This document shows, one piece after another, positions 32,131-45,600 of a DNA stretch of 64,000 nt (positions within the stretch are counted from its first letter, which is position 1; each line of letters begins with the position of its first letter). Position numbers and translations under genes: made by a program. The notes under the pieces were generated by a model. It was not told where the DNA came from. It did no database searches and saw only the letters and a list, made by a program, of their open reading frames with translations. Source of the DNA: Sarcocystis neurona (Eukaryota > Apicomplexa > Conoidasida > Eucoccidiorida > Sarcocystidae); assembly GCA_000727475.1 (NCBI GenBank), contig KL647289.1:2250798-2314797 (forward strand), in the 5' to 3' direction.

Positions 32131-33665
32131 GACTTCAGAATGAATCCTTCGCAACTATATTTATACTGCTGCAGTGCTGCTTGGTAAGAGTACCGGGAAC
32201 CCTCCTACTGGGTACCGCCGCAGGGCTGCTCGAATCTGATAACTTTGCCGTGCTCTCGTGACAGAGAGGCACGTATTCGTCTATGCTCCTGGCGGGTCGG
32301 CATACGATAAAGGCAAACGACCTGTTTTAGACACGCGATGTGATAGCTTAACCGCCTTAGCGGTCGTGATAAAGCATGTCGAAAGCAGATGTCCGCCCTG
32401 AGGTTTGTGTCCCTACATATGTGCACCAAACCTGCTGCACAAGTTGAGCGCTGGAATACCCGTAGAACTATGGTAAGGAACGCCAGTACGGTGATTAGTA
32501 CGTAATAGTATGAGGGCAATATCAGCAGAGGGGTGTACAAAGGAGCAGATTTTTCCACGTCTTACGAATGGCTTCATCTCCATCAGAGCCTTGTCAAATG
32601 GACTCAGAGTAGTCGATCGTTGCACCTTCGTTTTCATCGTACAGCCGATTGCTTCGGTGCTTGTCCTCAGAGCACCAGCCTAGAGTGTGTCGTATGACTT
32701 TGACAAACTTGAACGCAATGCCCCTGCAGTGCGCGGCTGTTTCAAGAGAGGAAAGTGCTGGCTAGTGTCCTAAAAAGCCCCGGTGTCAAACAGGGGGTCG
32801 CATAGACTTCCGTACCCAACTGTGTGTACAGGTGTTGACAATTTTTTGTCAAGTTTACCACTTTGAACCGATTCTACTGTTTATGCTAAACGCGGAATCT
32901 CCTGCCGGCGCCAGAATCTCGACTGCAGAATTTTCGTCGCACCAGAACTCTTAACAAATCACCTTCTACACCAGGACTCCCTGCCGCAGGCTGAAGTATA
33001 AACTCAATATGCGGAGAGGTACGGCGCGCATGTAGGTGGCCCGGAGCACCAACCGGTCTCTATGTTAAAATCAGAGTTGTCGGCTTTGTGAACACGACAG
33101 ACGCAGCCAATGTTTTACAATCGAACTCCTTTGTAGCGGCTCACAATGCACATAGGGAACGAGTTGCGGCTGCAATCCTTCCTGTGTAGTGAACCAGGCA
33201 GCCACTTTTGTTTATGTGCAGTGGCGGGGAACAAGCATTCCTTTACATAATGTTGATGCTGTGGGTGGATTCACTTCTATTTTCGCTGCTGCTTTATTCT
33301 GTGAAGCATAGAAAAACAGACGAAACCGGAAAAGGTACAGTCCATTCAGATAGTTACAACAGGCACAGGACGGAAGCCTTGGGGCAAGTTAGATTCTCAG
33401 CCTGAACAATTTTTACAGGTCTGTTCTCACAAGACACCTGTGTGCGCGACCGCGCGTAGGAGTGAAGGGGAAGTTTAAACGAGCGCACGCACGGGTCTGC
33501 ACTACTGGAAAACACGCATCTGAACAACAAGGGCCAGATTTCTATGTCGACCCATATGGGCCCTTATCGTTTCAAGGCCCCACCTATAATGCTGAGACAC
33601 TGCGTTTGAAACGGACTTTTCACATGGTTCCGAGTCCTGGTCTCTCCATTTTTAGCATCGGTGTC

Positions 33666-33886
33666 TGCGAGCAGTGAAGCTTCAAGTTCTTCACATCAGC
33701 AGCAACTTCACCCAACGTCCAGAAGGGCTTTACAACATAAAAAGCCCATACGCAGACTCTGCAAAAAAGCGACTTTCCTTTCCGCATGCCAGGTTCATCG
33801 ATTCAAAGTGGTGGCTCGAAGGACGCTACTCCTGCAGCGAAACAATGTATGCATACCTATTTCGTGCTGTCGCGAAGTTGCGGCAT
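33666..33886 (+). repeat. Left arm of a 221-bp inverted duplication
   Basis: This arm matches the reverse complement of 34105-34325 with few substitutions and no obvious gaps. Both arms keep the same reading frame open; shared blocks are LYNIKSPYADSAKK, LSFPHARFIDSKWWL and GRYSCSETMY. Amino-acid changes are scattered (for example R/Q, E/A and S/G exchanges). This plus-strand copy lacks the flanking coding sequence of the other arm and looks like the derived, truncated copy. Confidence 0.85.
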
Positions 33887-34104
33887 TACACAACGGCGCG
33901 CGTCAGCGTACCGCTTACCTCCTCTGTCCCGGTGTAAGTGAACTCGTTACCTGCAGACGGCAGCGACCTCGGTCTGTGTGCTCCCTTCGTGACAAGGTTG
34001 TAGATCTACTGTTGTAGGGTTGGAGGCGTCGTGTCAGTCATCTTCCCTTTTTCAGCTGTATCTCGTGCGCAATCTGTACTTGGGTAGACCGTGTGAACGG
34101 TTCC

Positions 34105-34325
34105 ATGCCGCAACTTCGCGACAGCACGAGGAAGAAATACATACATCGTTTCGCTGCAGGAATAGCGTCCTGCGAGCCACCACTTTGAATCGATGAATCT
34201 GGCATGCGGAAAGGAAAGTTGCTTTTTTGCAGAGTCTGCGTATGGGCTTTTTATGTTGTAAAGCGCTTCCAGACGTTGTGTGAAGTTGCCGCTGATGTGA
34301 AGAACGTGAAGCTTAGCTGCTTGCT
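34105..34325 (-). repeat. Right arm of a 221-bp inverted duplication
   Basis: This is the partner of 33666-33886, with 218 bp between the arms. On the minus strand it continues upstream into a longer open frame (to about 34393) that begins at a plausible splice acceptor, suggesting that this arm is the parental copy. Confidence 0.85.
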
Positions 34326-34393
34326 CATTATCAAAAACCTGAGCTTCTAGAGATGTATGCTGGGCACGGTAATCATTTTCATACGCGTGATAC
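34145..34393 (-). CDS. Possible exon of an unrecognised protein
   Basis: An acceptor TTTGCAG|G lies at 34394 and a possible donor AT|GTATGT after 34145; the reading begins in phase 2. The peptide is helical and charged at first (ENDYRAQHTSLEAQVFDNEQ) and then contains the duplicated segment ending CSETM. A second helical minus-strand candidate at about 36167-36100 (ESFTRTIARMQQHRLAQG, after a TTGCAG acceptor) could belong to the same transcript. They might be an upstream extension of the coiled-coil gene at 24.7-32.1 kb or a separate small gene. No start or end was found. Confidence 0.3.
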
Positions 34394-34912
34394 CTGCAAA
34401 GTGAGTCTTGAAGAATTAGTGAATTGGCGTGCGAATACGCTCGGCCCGCTGTACCATTCCAGTCGTCGCTTACTCCTGAGCCTACCGCAGAAGGCTGGCA
34501 CAACTTTTGCATCCCACGTTTTAGTCTTGAGTCAGAATAGTCCGGTTAATTACGCTTCACCAATCGCGGAGTCGTCCCTACCCACGTAAACGGGACTCAC
34601 CTCACACAAAACAGGGTGAAACACATATCTAGCAGCAGCAGTGGTCGACCAATAGTCACTACACAAGTCTTTCAAGAACACCAATAGTAGTAGTGGTAGT
34701 ACACTACTGGAGTGGAGAAAAGTGCGCGTACGGCGAGTGAGATGGCGACGCAGCGGGCACAGCGCGAGAAAGGGATATGCAAAAGGAACGTCTACACTTC
34801 AGTGCCTTACATGGGGCGCATGAAGAACAACGTGCAGCTCGTGCCACTGCCTATAATAGTCATGCGTAATGTTATGGTACCTGTAATCCACCTGAAGGTG
34901 CAGTGGTCAGGC

Positions 34913-35320
34913 AGAGTCGACGTACCGAAGCGGCTTTTCAGTGCTACTTGGTTCGACGACTCTCACCAGGTGCAGCGGTAGCACTGCACTTATGATACCT
35001 GGAACCCAGCTCAATGTGCAGTGCCCGAATAGAGTCGAGGCACCAAAACCGCTTCTCTTGCTTAGTGGTTCCAAGATTCTCGTCAAGCTCAACGCTGGCA
35101 GGGCGTTCACGTCGAAACTGCTGTGCACACTGCAAAAGGCAAGACTGACTGTGAAGTCTGCTTTCGTGGTCACACAGAGTCGAGGCACCAAAGCCGCTTC
35201 TCGTTTGCTTATTGATTCCAAGATTCTTGTCAAGTGCAGCGCTGGCAAGGGGGCTCAGGTCGAAGCTGCTCTGCACACCGCAAAAGGCAAGATCGACTGT
35301 GAAGTCTGCTATCCTGCGAG
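34913..35320. repeat. Diverged tandem repeat, period about 145 bp (two full copies and one partial)
   Basis: AGAGTCGAGGCACCAAA occurs at 35031 and 35176, and in diverged form (AGAGTCGACGTACCGAAG) at 34913. The two later copies share TTCCAAGATTCTCGTCAAG-like, GCGCTGGCA and CACTGCAAAAGGCAAGA-type blocks. Frames stay open on both strands: plus from 34941 to 35648 and minus 34907-35348. This is expected from a repeat with few stop codons and is not proof of coding. Confidence 0.7.
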
Positions 35321-37034
35321 TCATTCCACTAATATAAGGGAAGGGCATTCTAGCAATTCTGGCTCAGCAGAGTTCTCCAGCATTTATCGTCCACGCGTGG
35401 TCCGGCACGAATCCACATCTCCGTCGAAAGATAACCAGAGGACGGTCGAGTGCTTCGACTTGTCAGATCAAAGCTCACACACATGTCCCACAGGATCCCA
35501 TTCCTCAAGCATCAGTCCAGAACCCGTCATTCCTAGTCAAAAAAATAAGACAGGAACATGCAAAAGCAAAGTAAACCTTCGTCCGCAGCCTTTGTTCCCA
35601 TCTCCGAATTCGAATTCGCGAGCTTCTCGCGAACAAACTGTTGCTTAAGCATCACAGGAGAGCTATTGATGTAGTCATGTTGAACACGTGCAAGGAAAGA
35701 GGCCACGGAGTGCTTTTGAAAGACACGTGCGCTGGCCAGTCAGGACTGTGCAGCAACACAAGGTTGTGCTCCAGGAACAGTTGTTTGTTTTAGCAACAGT
35801 TCAAGCTCTGCAGGGCGCTGCATGGTAGCGTCGGGGCGCCCTGCGGGATTTTTTCTGGAAGAGACAGCGCATAGGAAATGCCCGGGTGGGGAAAAGAAAC
35901 AAGTGGAGATTACCTTAAGGTTTTTACTTTTGTTGAAACTCGTTTACAAGGTATAGCAAATTTCTGTGCTGGCTCACAAACGACCACGCGTATGAAACGG
36001 CACGGCGAGGCCAACTTGCCTTTCTAACGTACGTGGATAGCAGAGAGCGCAGGAGAGCCAGAAATGCAGTGGTATACGTTGCCGGGCTATCCTATCGTTA
36101 TCAACTGAATCTACACCCTGTGCAAGCCGATGTTGCTGCATTCGTGCAATTGTGCGGGTGAAGCTCTCCTGCAATAGTGCATCTGATGCAGCGACATCCG
36201 CTTGCGCAGCGTGTAAATTCAGTTACCCCAGTGCGGGCGAAGAACCGCAGGACCATAGACCATGGAAAGCACGTCGATGCACTTTTTTATGAACAGTGCA
36301 ATATCGACGGAAGCGTCAAGCGTAATGGTGGTGTTCGACAGTCATAGCCAGCGCATGTCACCTGAACTCTGGGCAGTCACGCCAAAGTCTGCAGATGTGA
36401 GTGACCACATCCATCATATCGAGGGGCCGAGCAGCTTATTCGAGGCGTACTTGCTCGCTATTCCCTGGAGCTCCACTGGTAGCTGTTGTGAAACACGAGT
36501 GCTGGCAGTCCTTTAGTCTAGCAGTATGGAGACGTAAGGTTGCACCTGTCATGCGTGGTAAATAGCGCTCACGGGTCCGCAACTATGCACGCCTGTGAAA
36601 AATGACTGTCTACGTCAGACCCAGTAAGACGCGCATACATATAACTTGCGCTGTTTTTGTGGTGTGTTGTTAAAGGAGCGCTGCTTGTGCATATACTAAC
36701 ATGCGTTTGTATCGACTGGTACACGCGTTCTCATGGGGGGCTGTCCGCTCGTCGCGCGCTGCGTCACCTGACGCGTGCATGCACCAAAATACAGTTATCG
36801 CTTTGACTGTGGCGATTTCTCCCTTCATTTCAAAATTTTACTCGAGAATCAGGGTTTACATAGGAGGGGGGCCTAACGCACAAAGAGATCGGCTTCATCC
36901 ACTTATTAGCCCGTAAGGAAGGATACTGCGTTAACCACTGACGACCGCGCTGCCACCGTGAGCGCTTTTGATGTCTGCTCGTCTTATGAATAAAGACGTG
37001 TCACGTTTTTTCGTTCAGTTCGTTGAGGTCGTGA

Positions 37035-39248
<2,214 letters not shown>

Positions 39249-42200
39249 GAACAACGCCGCCGCACATGAAGAGTTAGAGGCCGCGACCGCCGTTTAGCGT
39301 GTGGGGGCTGTACTTCAATTACGTGACTGTGAGTGCCAAAAACAACCTGGTGGCCAAGCGATGTGGGAATACTGAGTGCGAAGTTATCAATCAGCGAGAC
39401 CGTTTGTAGGAAGGCGGTGTATAAAGGTAGAACTTCTAGGAGAGCGGAACGACCCCTTTTTAAAATTCAGTTAAGACCCGAGCAGCCCACCAAGATGGTC
39501 TGTATTTTCGATAGCAAACAACACGAGAGCTGCGTTTGTGGCTGTCACAGTGGGTTTCCACGCTGTCAGGAAGCGCTTTTTCCCCAGGTGCACTCCTTGT
39601 GAAGCTGCGGATATCTATCGTGGATACAAATGCACTTAGGTATTCTAGGTGGACTGGAAACGGGGGTTCTGGGTACGCGTTGATGTTGGGAAGGGACATG
39701 GAAGTTGCAATGGCAGCTCCCGCCCTTTCCTCCTAGCGGTATTGCATCCGTCGTTCAGCGAACAGGTGACGGTAGCGTCGCCGATGTCTCGGAATCAACA
39801 GAAGCATGAATTTTAGCATAATTTTGTTTGTGACGCTGGCCTGACGCTGGCCTGACCAGCAGATGCACTTTACTACGCGAACTCGTGCCGCCGTGGCGGT
39901 TAAAGCGTTTAACGAGATGCCGTGACCCTGTACAGTCTTGACAAATATTGTTGCAGGCGCGTCAGGGGCTATGTGTCCTTCGCAATATTGTGTCTGTCGC
40001 AACGCGGAAGTGACACGCATGCATGTGCATCTGTTTATGGACAAGCTACAACGAGGAAGAGAGGAAGACCACTAGCTATCTGCCGCGCAACCCCGCATAC
40101 CCTAGTATTACGTAAATCGTATTCCGACGTCTTATATCCTCGCAGAGTTCTATGTTCGTTGTGCAGTCGCGAACTATCTACATAAAATACATCTGTATAC
40201 GCAGCTGCGTTATCCACACCTGCGGGAGTACAGTAGGGGGTGTGGAACGACGCGCGCATACATGGGTGGCGATATTCGTAGACGTCTACGGAAATATGAT
40301 AACTGACTGCCGGTTGACGGCCACAGCCGCGTAGCCACGTAGGAAACATTGTTTTTGCATGCCGCATCAAGATATTGTTTCATACAACAGAATGCCGGAA
40401 GGCGCCTTAGCCATGCCACTTCGTCGCCGTGCACACTGGAGAGACCTTACCCTGACGCAGGTCAAAGCGAGCGCGTTATCCGCATAGTATCTGCGCTGTT
40501 GCCTGCGTGCACTCTGCCGGGAGACGCGCGCCGCACACCCGAGCTTTAGCATGCACGGGAGACATCCAGAACTATACACAGAAGTCAGAGCGCTGGAGCA
40601 TGAGCCCGCTGGCCGGCAGCGACGTCTCAGTGTGACCGCGCCACAGGCGCCACCACGATGCGTTCGCTCGAGGGAACAACAACCAATGTTGGGATGAACA
40701 AGCTCCCGGTAAGAGATGACCATTTCTACGTGCTGACCTCAGTTCGTAGACATGTACACCCGGAAGCGCTCTGAGAGTGAATCTGTGTATAGTCGATCAG
40801 GGTGAGCGTACACGAGATAGAACTAGACAGTTCTACGTGTGTACGGCCGTCTTTGGCTTGCAGTCGCCGCATTCGTGTCCGAACGCCAAGCCGAGTATGC
40901 ACAATCAGGTAAATCGAGGTTGTTCCTGTACCTTGTTAGTTCTGATCTGTGTAGCCGCTCGAGGTGGTCGCGCGTCCTCGAAGCAGGGAATGTGGAGCGT
41001 CGCAGCAACGTGTGCGAACACACGCGTCTTGAAGATGAGTCGACATATGTATTGACGCGCTTCACTCTTTCCTTGTATCGTATAGCTGACGCGCAGCAGT
41101 GCAGTATATGTGTCTGCCGTGTACGGTTTGACACGGCCGGAGCCGCTGTCTACACACCGGTAAGACGTAATGTATTCCACTCGGGATAAGTCACTTCGAC
41201 GTGGCACATGGTCATTACACGAAGGACGACCACTCGCTTCCATCTGGATGGGACCGCTCTTTAAAGGAACAACCCTTGTCCGCTACACAAAGGTGATTTC
41301 GAATGACTCTACTTTCCCGGGACAAATTTCCCATGGTATGCAATCCCTATGCTTGTAGTGTGCTCAGTCTGGTTGCTTCAATTTGTCCAGTGAAATTCAC
41401 GCGGCCGCACTTATTACCTTTATAGCATCTCGCATGTGTACGTGTCGGCCGTACGATAGTCCTTGCCACGAAAGTATGGGAAGATGCTCTGCACAGGGTA
41501 GGTCTGAGAGGGGCCCGACCGAAAGGACGATAACTCCTTTTCTGGATTTCGCGCTAAATTACAAAAAAAACGCGCCCAGTAGGTACGAACGATTTCAGCT
41601 TCTGTAAATAGCTGGTTTCAGACGAGCGAACCCTTCACGTGCAGACAAGCCCCAACACAGAATCAATCGCAACAGATCCGGGCCGCTTGTGGAAGTAGTC
41701 TTCACGACGCTACGATCGTCTTTGTGCGTGAACAACTTCATTCATTTAAGGTGACCCAGTGTGAGCCAAACAAGCGTAGCACAGACAAAAAAACCGAAAC
41801 TTTCCTCCCAAAGGCATTTGACAACATGCGTGAATTACCAACAACGAGCCGCTTTCACATGGGCAGCGTTGTTTCGCCCCAGACGCCTTCTATTTTCTTA
41901 AGCACAACGTGAGTTGACGTCGTCCCTCATTTACGTGCCATGCCAACACAAGACCCCTTGTCAGTAGGAGTTGCACCAGCGTGGAAGCAATGACGGCCTC
42001 TCTATGTGCGGCAAGAGGTCAAGTTGGGAAAGGCGCAGAGATCTAGTAGCCGTTATCCTCGAAAGGGACTACTGCATACTAGACACGAGAGACTTCAGAA
42101 CGTCCCGGATTTCCTGCAGGCAAAAAGCACATTTTTGAGGCCTCGACCATCGTTCTTACAGCATTGTAACAACTGTCCTAAGCATATTTCCACTCTGTCC

Positions 42201-42614
42201 ATCGAAATCCAAGAACGTTCTTGCGCGTGAGCTACACCATATCGCGCTTGCGAAAACATAGCGCAGCTGCCTCAAACGGAGCCACCAGGAGCGGACACGA
42301 TTCAGCCAGGCCTCTGGGCCCCAGCGGACAACTCACTCTGTATGTGGCACGCGCTGTTGGTACACTGATAAGTGCGTATATATGGGAACGCTCATGAGGG
42401 TCAACCGCTGTTCAAGCGTAACTCAATGCTAGTGGTATGCACACAGATCACTTGCACACAGTGCCGTGTGTACTTTCCGTGGTACTACTCTGAGGTGAGT
42501 ACAAACGCATATCAACCTTTACGAAGACAGCTCAGCTGAAATTGCACGACATCCCCTACTTGGCGGCTGCGCAGAAGCTCAGCTCTTACATGTTTGTATC
42601 GACATAAAACATCT
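39249..42614. other. Intergenic between SAHH and the Trx-PUB gene
   Basis: No supported gene. There is a 12-bp tandem duplication (GACGCTGGCCT twice) at about 39831-39854. Words such as CGTAGACGTCTACGG (40290) and GTGTACGGCCGT (40840) recall the degenerate repeat seen at 280-700. Open frames here are short, begin at non-ATG codons or show no splice partners. Confidence 0.4.
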
Positions 42615-45600
42615 TCACAGATGGTTTACCTTCAGCTTGTTGTTATCCGGGTACTCGCTGCACTTATATGAGTCTGCAGTCTCTTCAAATCCAGCCAGTT
42701 TTAGAATTTTAATAAATCCCCTATTCGCAAGCTGAGACCGCACAACAGCATTCGCCTCCCTTGTGGCGTAAACAATCAGCTGGCTCTTTTTTTCTCTGCA
42801 GTTCTGTCTATTTAGTGCACGCAAGTGTTTACACGTGTGTGCACAAGTACATACCTAGGTAGATACGAAGTTGAACACGCCACCAGCTTCGAGCATTCGT
42901 GAGCACAAGACCACATACGAGAATACAATCTAGCACGTGACGAAGGTTTACATGTGAAACCATCGAGCTCAGTTCCCGCAGACCGGCGGCCACTGCCTGA
43001 CACGTCCACTGAGGCGTCTACAGAACAATCGCTCAATCTGGAAGGAAATCCACTGCATAACATGCTGAGGAGCCACTCCACAACGACTAGACCTCCTCAT
43101 CGGTCAAACGTTTGCACGGTGAGAGTACTCCCCCCGCAGCAGCGTGTCATTGACTTACGACGACAAGCGGGCGGTGGATGTACTGGTTACGTCGTCAAGC
43201 AGCCTTACCAGAAGCTTAAGTGTGCGGCGTGCGGGAAACCAAACAAGGTGGAGATGCAGTTAATTCTACAAGTGCAACAGTACGTAAGTAAAACCACTTT
43301 TTTGTTTGCCTGTACTGGCGTGTACAGCTATCCTCTCAATGTCCACGTACACGTGTGCACACCGTTGTCGATAATTTCGTACATTTGGTCGTTGGGTGGC
43401 GCGCGGCTGTTACACAGGACTACCAATGTGGTCGGGGACAGAAAGGTGAAACCGCGCTTCCGCCGTAAACCACTGGATCTCTTCGGTGTTCCTTGTTGAT
43501 TTACTAAAGACCGAAGTGATATACTAGCGTAGGAGCAGAGGCGCTGCTGCGTACGCAGCCCGTTCGAGTCAGATGGCGTCAAGGTGCCAAACACGGTTGC
43601 GCGTCAGAAGGAAATGGCGTGCGAGTACCGAGCGCAAAGATCTCACGCCTTACTATGTTTTGGCGCGCAATCACGACCGCAGGAATAGTGAAAAGAAGCA
43701 GCGAGCCACACTTTCGATGAGCAAACGGTTGCTACAAAATGTCGGACAGAAATTAGTCAGGTGTGACTCCACAGGCAGCTGCCACGCATATTAATATATA
43801 CACATGTGTATACATATGACACATGTAGGCAAAGGGGTTCCGGAGGTTATATCCGCGCGCCTAGCTGGACGCACGCTTGCAAGGCTTACCTTCGCCTGCA
43901 CAGTTGCGTTGTTTTTTTTCAAAGTAAGATACTTGGGGTCTCCCGGATTTTGTAAAATACTGCAGGAGGGCGATACCCCGCAACACAGAACACAGGACGG
44001 AAAAGTCGCAGATAGATCTATCAATAAAAGGCACATACTGGAAAAAATGTCTCGCAGTGGTGATGCAAACTTGGCATTTCACGGCCTCCACCGAACCAGT
44101 CAAAACCTGTCTTTCTTCTTCCTGGCGCAAAGGCAATGAAAAAGCGGCGGTCACGCGTCAGAAACATTTCTGCGCAGACTGTAGAGCAGCACACGTGTAA
44201 AGAGACTATAGTACAAACGCATACACAATTACTGCACAACTCAAGGCAAGCAGCACCTGTACAACCGACAGCAAGTATTCGCTCGTAGACGCCTCTTGCC
44301 GTCTGCGACGCACAGTGCGCCCAGTTTTTCTCTTCGCAGATGAGGAACCAGGTTCAGCCGGGAACAGATAAAGGTACAGAGATATACACACACAAACGCA
44401 CAGCTCTAGAGACAGGTCACGGATGTGAATGTACCACAAATTTCGATAACCGGCAACCAAGTGCAGCCACGCGTGCCGCGGTCGTGAGCCCACTACTTCG
44501 TGTAGACTCGGAGAGAGACGCCTCGGTTCACACGTTGAATGGTACTTACGTATAATGCGATCCGTGGACGCCGGCGTTCAGAAAACGTGGTGCAAAGCAG
44601 TTCGTGGACCATCAGTGAACAGAAGGCGAATACACAAAAAATTAACGCAGCGGTTGTTAGACAGGCACCCCCGCCGCAGTAGCACCTCGGTTTTCGCATC
44701 ATCAGTATACCATCTTCTGGCATCCGCGCACGTTGTCCGAGTACACTTTTTTAACCGATGCGTCTTCTAGCATTCGTCAACAAACACGTTTTACCGGCAG
44801 CGAGTGGATAGCTGTGTCCCGCAGTCCACTGTCTCTGACGGCAAAGTGCAATGATTTGGATACCACAGCACGCGGATAAAGATTCACCGGTACGCTACAA
44901 ACGAGGCTGGACTCACAGCGCTAACCCTGGCTTCACACGTAACCCACGAAATGCATAAAAAAAAGTTTCGTATGGCTACACGGAACTACGTACTTAAACT
45001 CACTTATATCTAGATACATGTTATAGGTATGTCCGTTTAACCATATGTATGCGCGTATATATATATATATATACGGGTAAGTATATGTATGTGACACTAC
45101 AAGAGAAGGTATGGATCATGGATCATGTGTAAGCATACATACAAATATATATATATATATATGTATCTATCTCTGACAGTTGTTTACACTGTTCCCTGCA
45201 CGAACGAATGTGGAGCTGTGTATACCTGTACGTGAACGAACGCGAGCTCTATGTGATAGCGACCTGTCCGATGGTCCCAGCGGACCCACGAATTCCACGA
45301 GCATTTACGAATAGGCGCTAATATGTGTGGGAATCTTCGGGGTAGAAAACCCGTCTTTGTGTGCAGTCGACGATGAACAGCTGCGTCTCTTCACAGATGA
45401 GATGTAGGCATCCAGCGGTTAAGTCAGCAGCCTTCACCAAGCAGCGATAGGGAGGGAACGAGTCTCAGTTCTCCCACTTGCAGAAAAGTCGAAAAAGTGC
45501 AGACGGCTCCTGATGCAGCGAGCAACAGCGAGAAGGATGTCCGGCCTCTGCTGTGTACACCGGACGAAGCACTTACTTGTTAACAACCTTGTACAAGGTG

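Noticed and set aside
34941..35648. 235-codon plus-strand frame
   Set aside because: Covers the tandem repeat and a Ser/Pro-rich tail, lacks an ATG start and splice partners; kept only as a finding.
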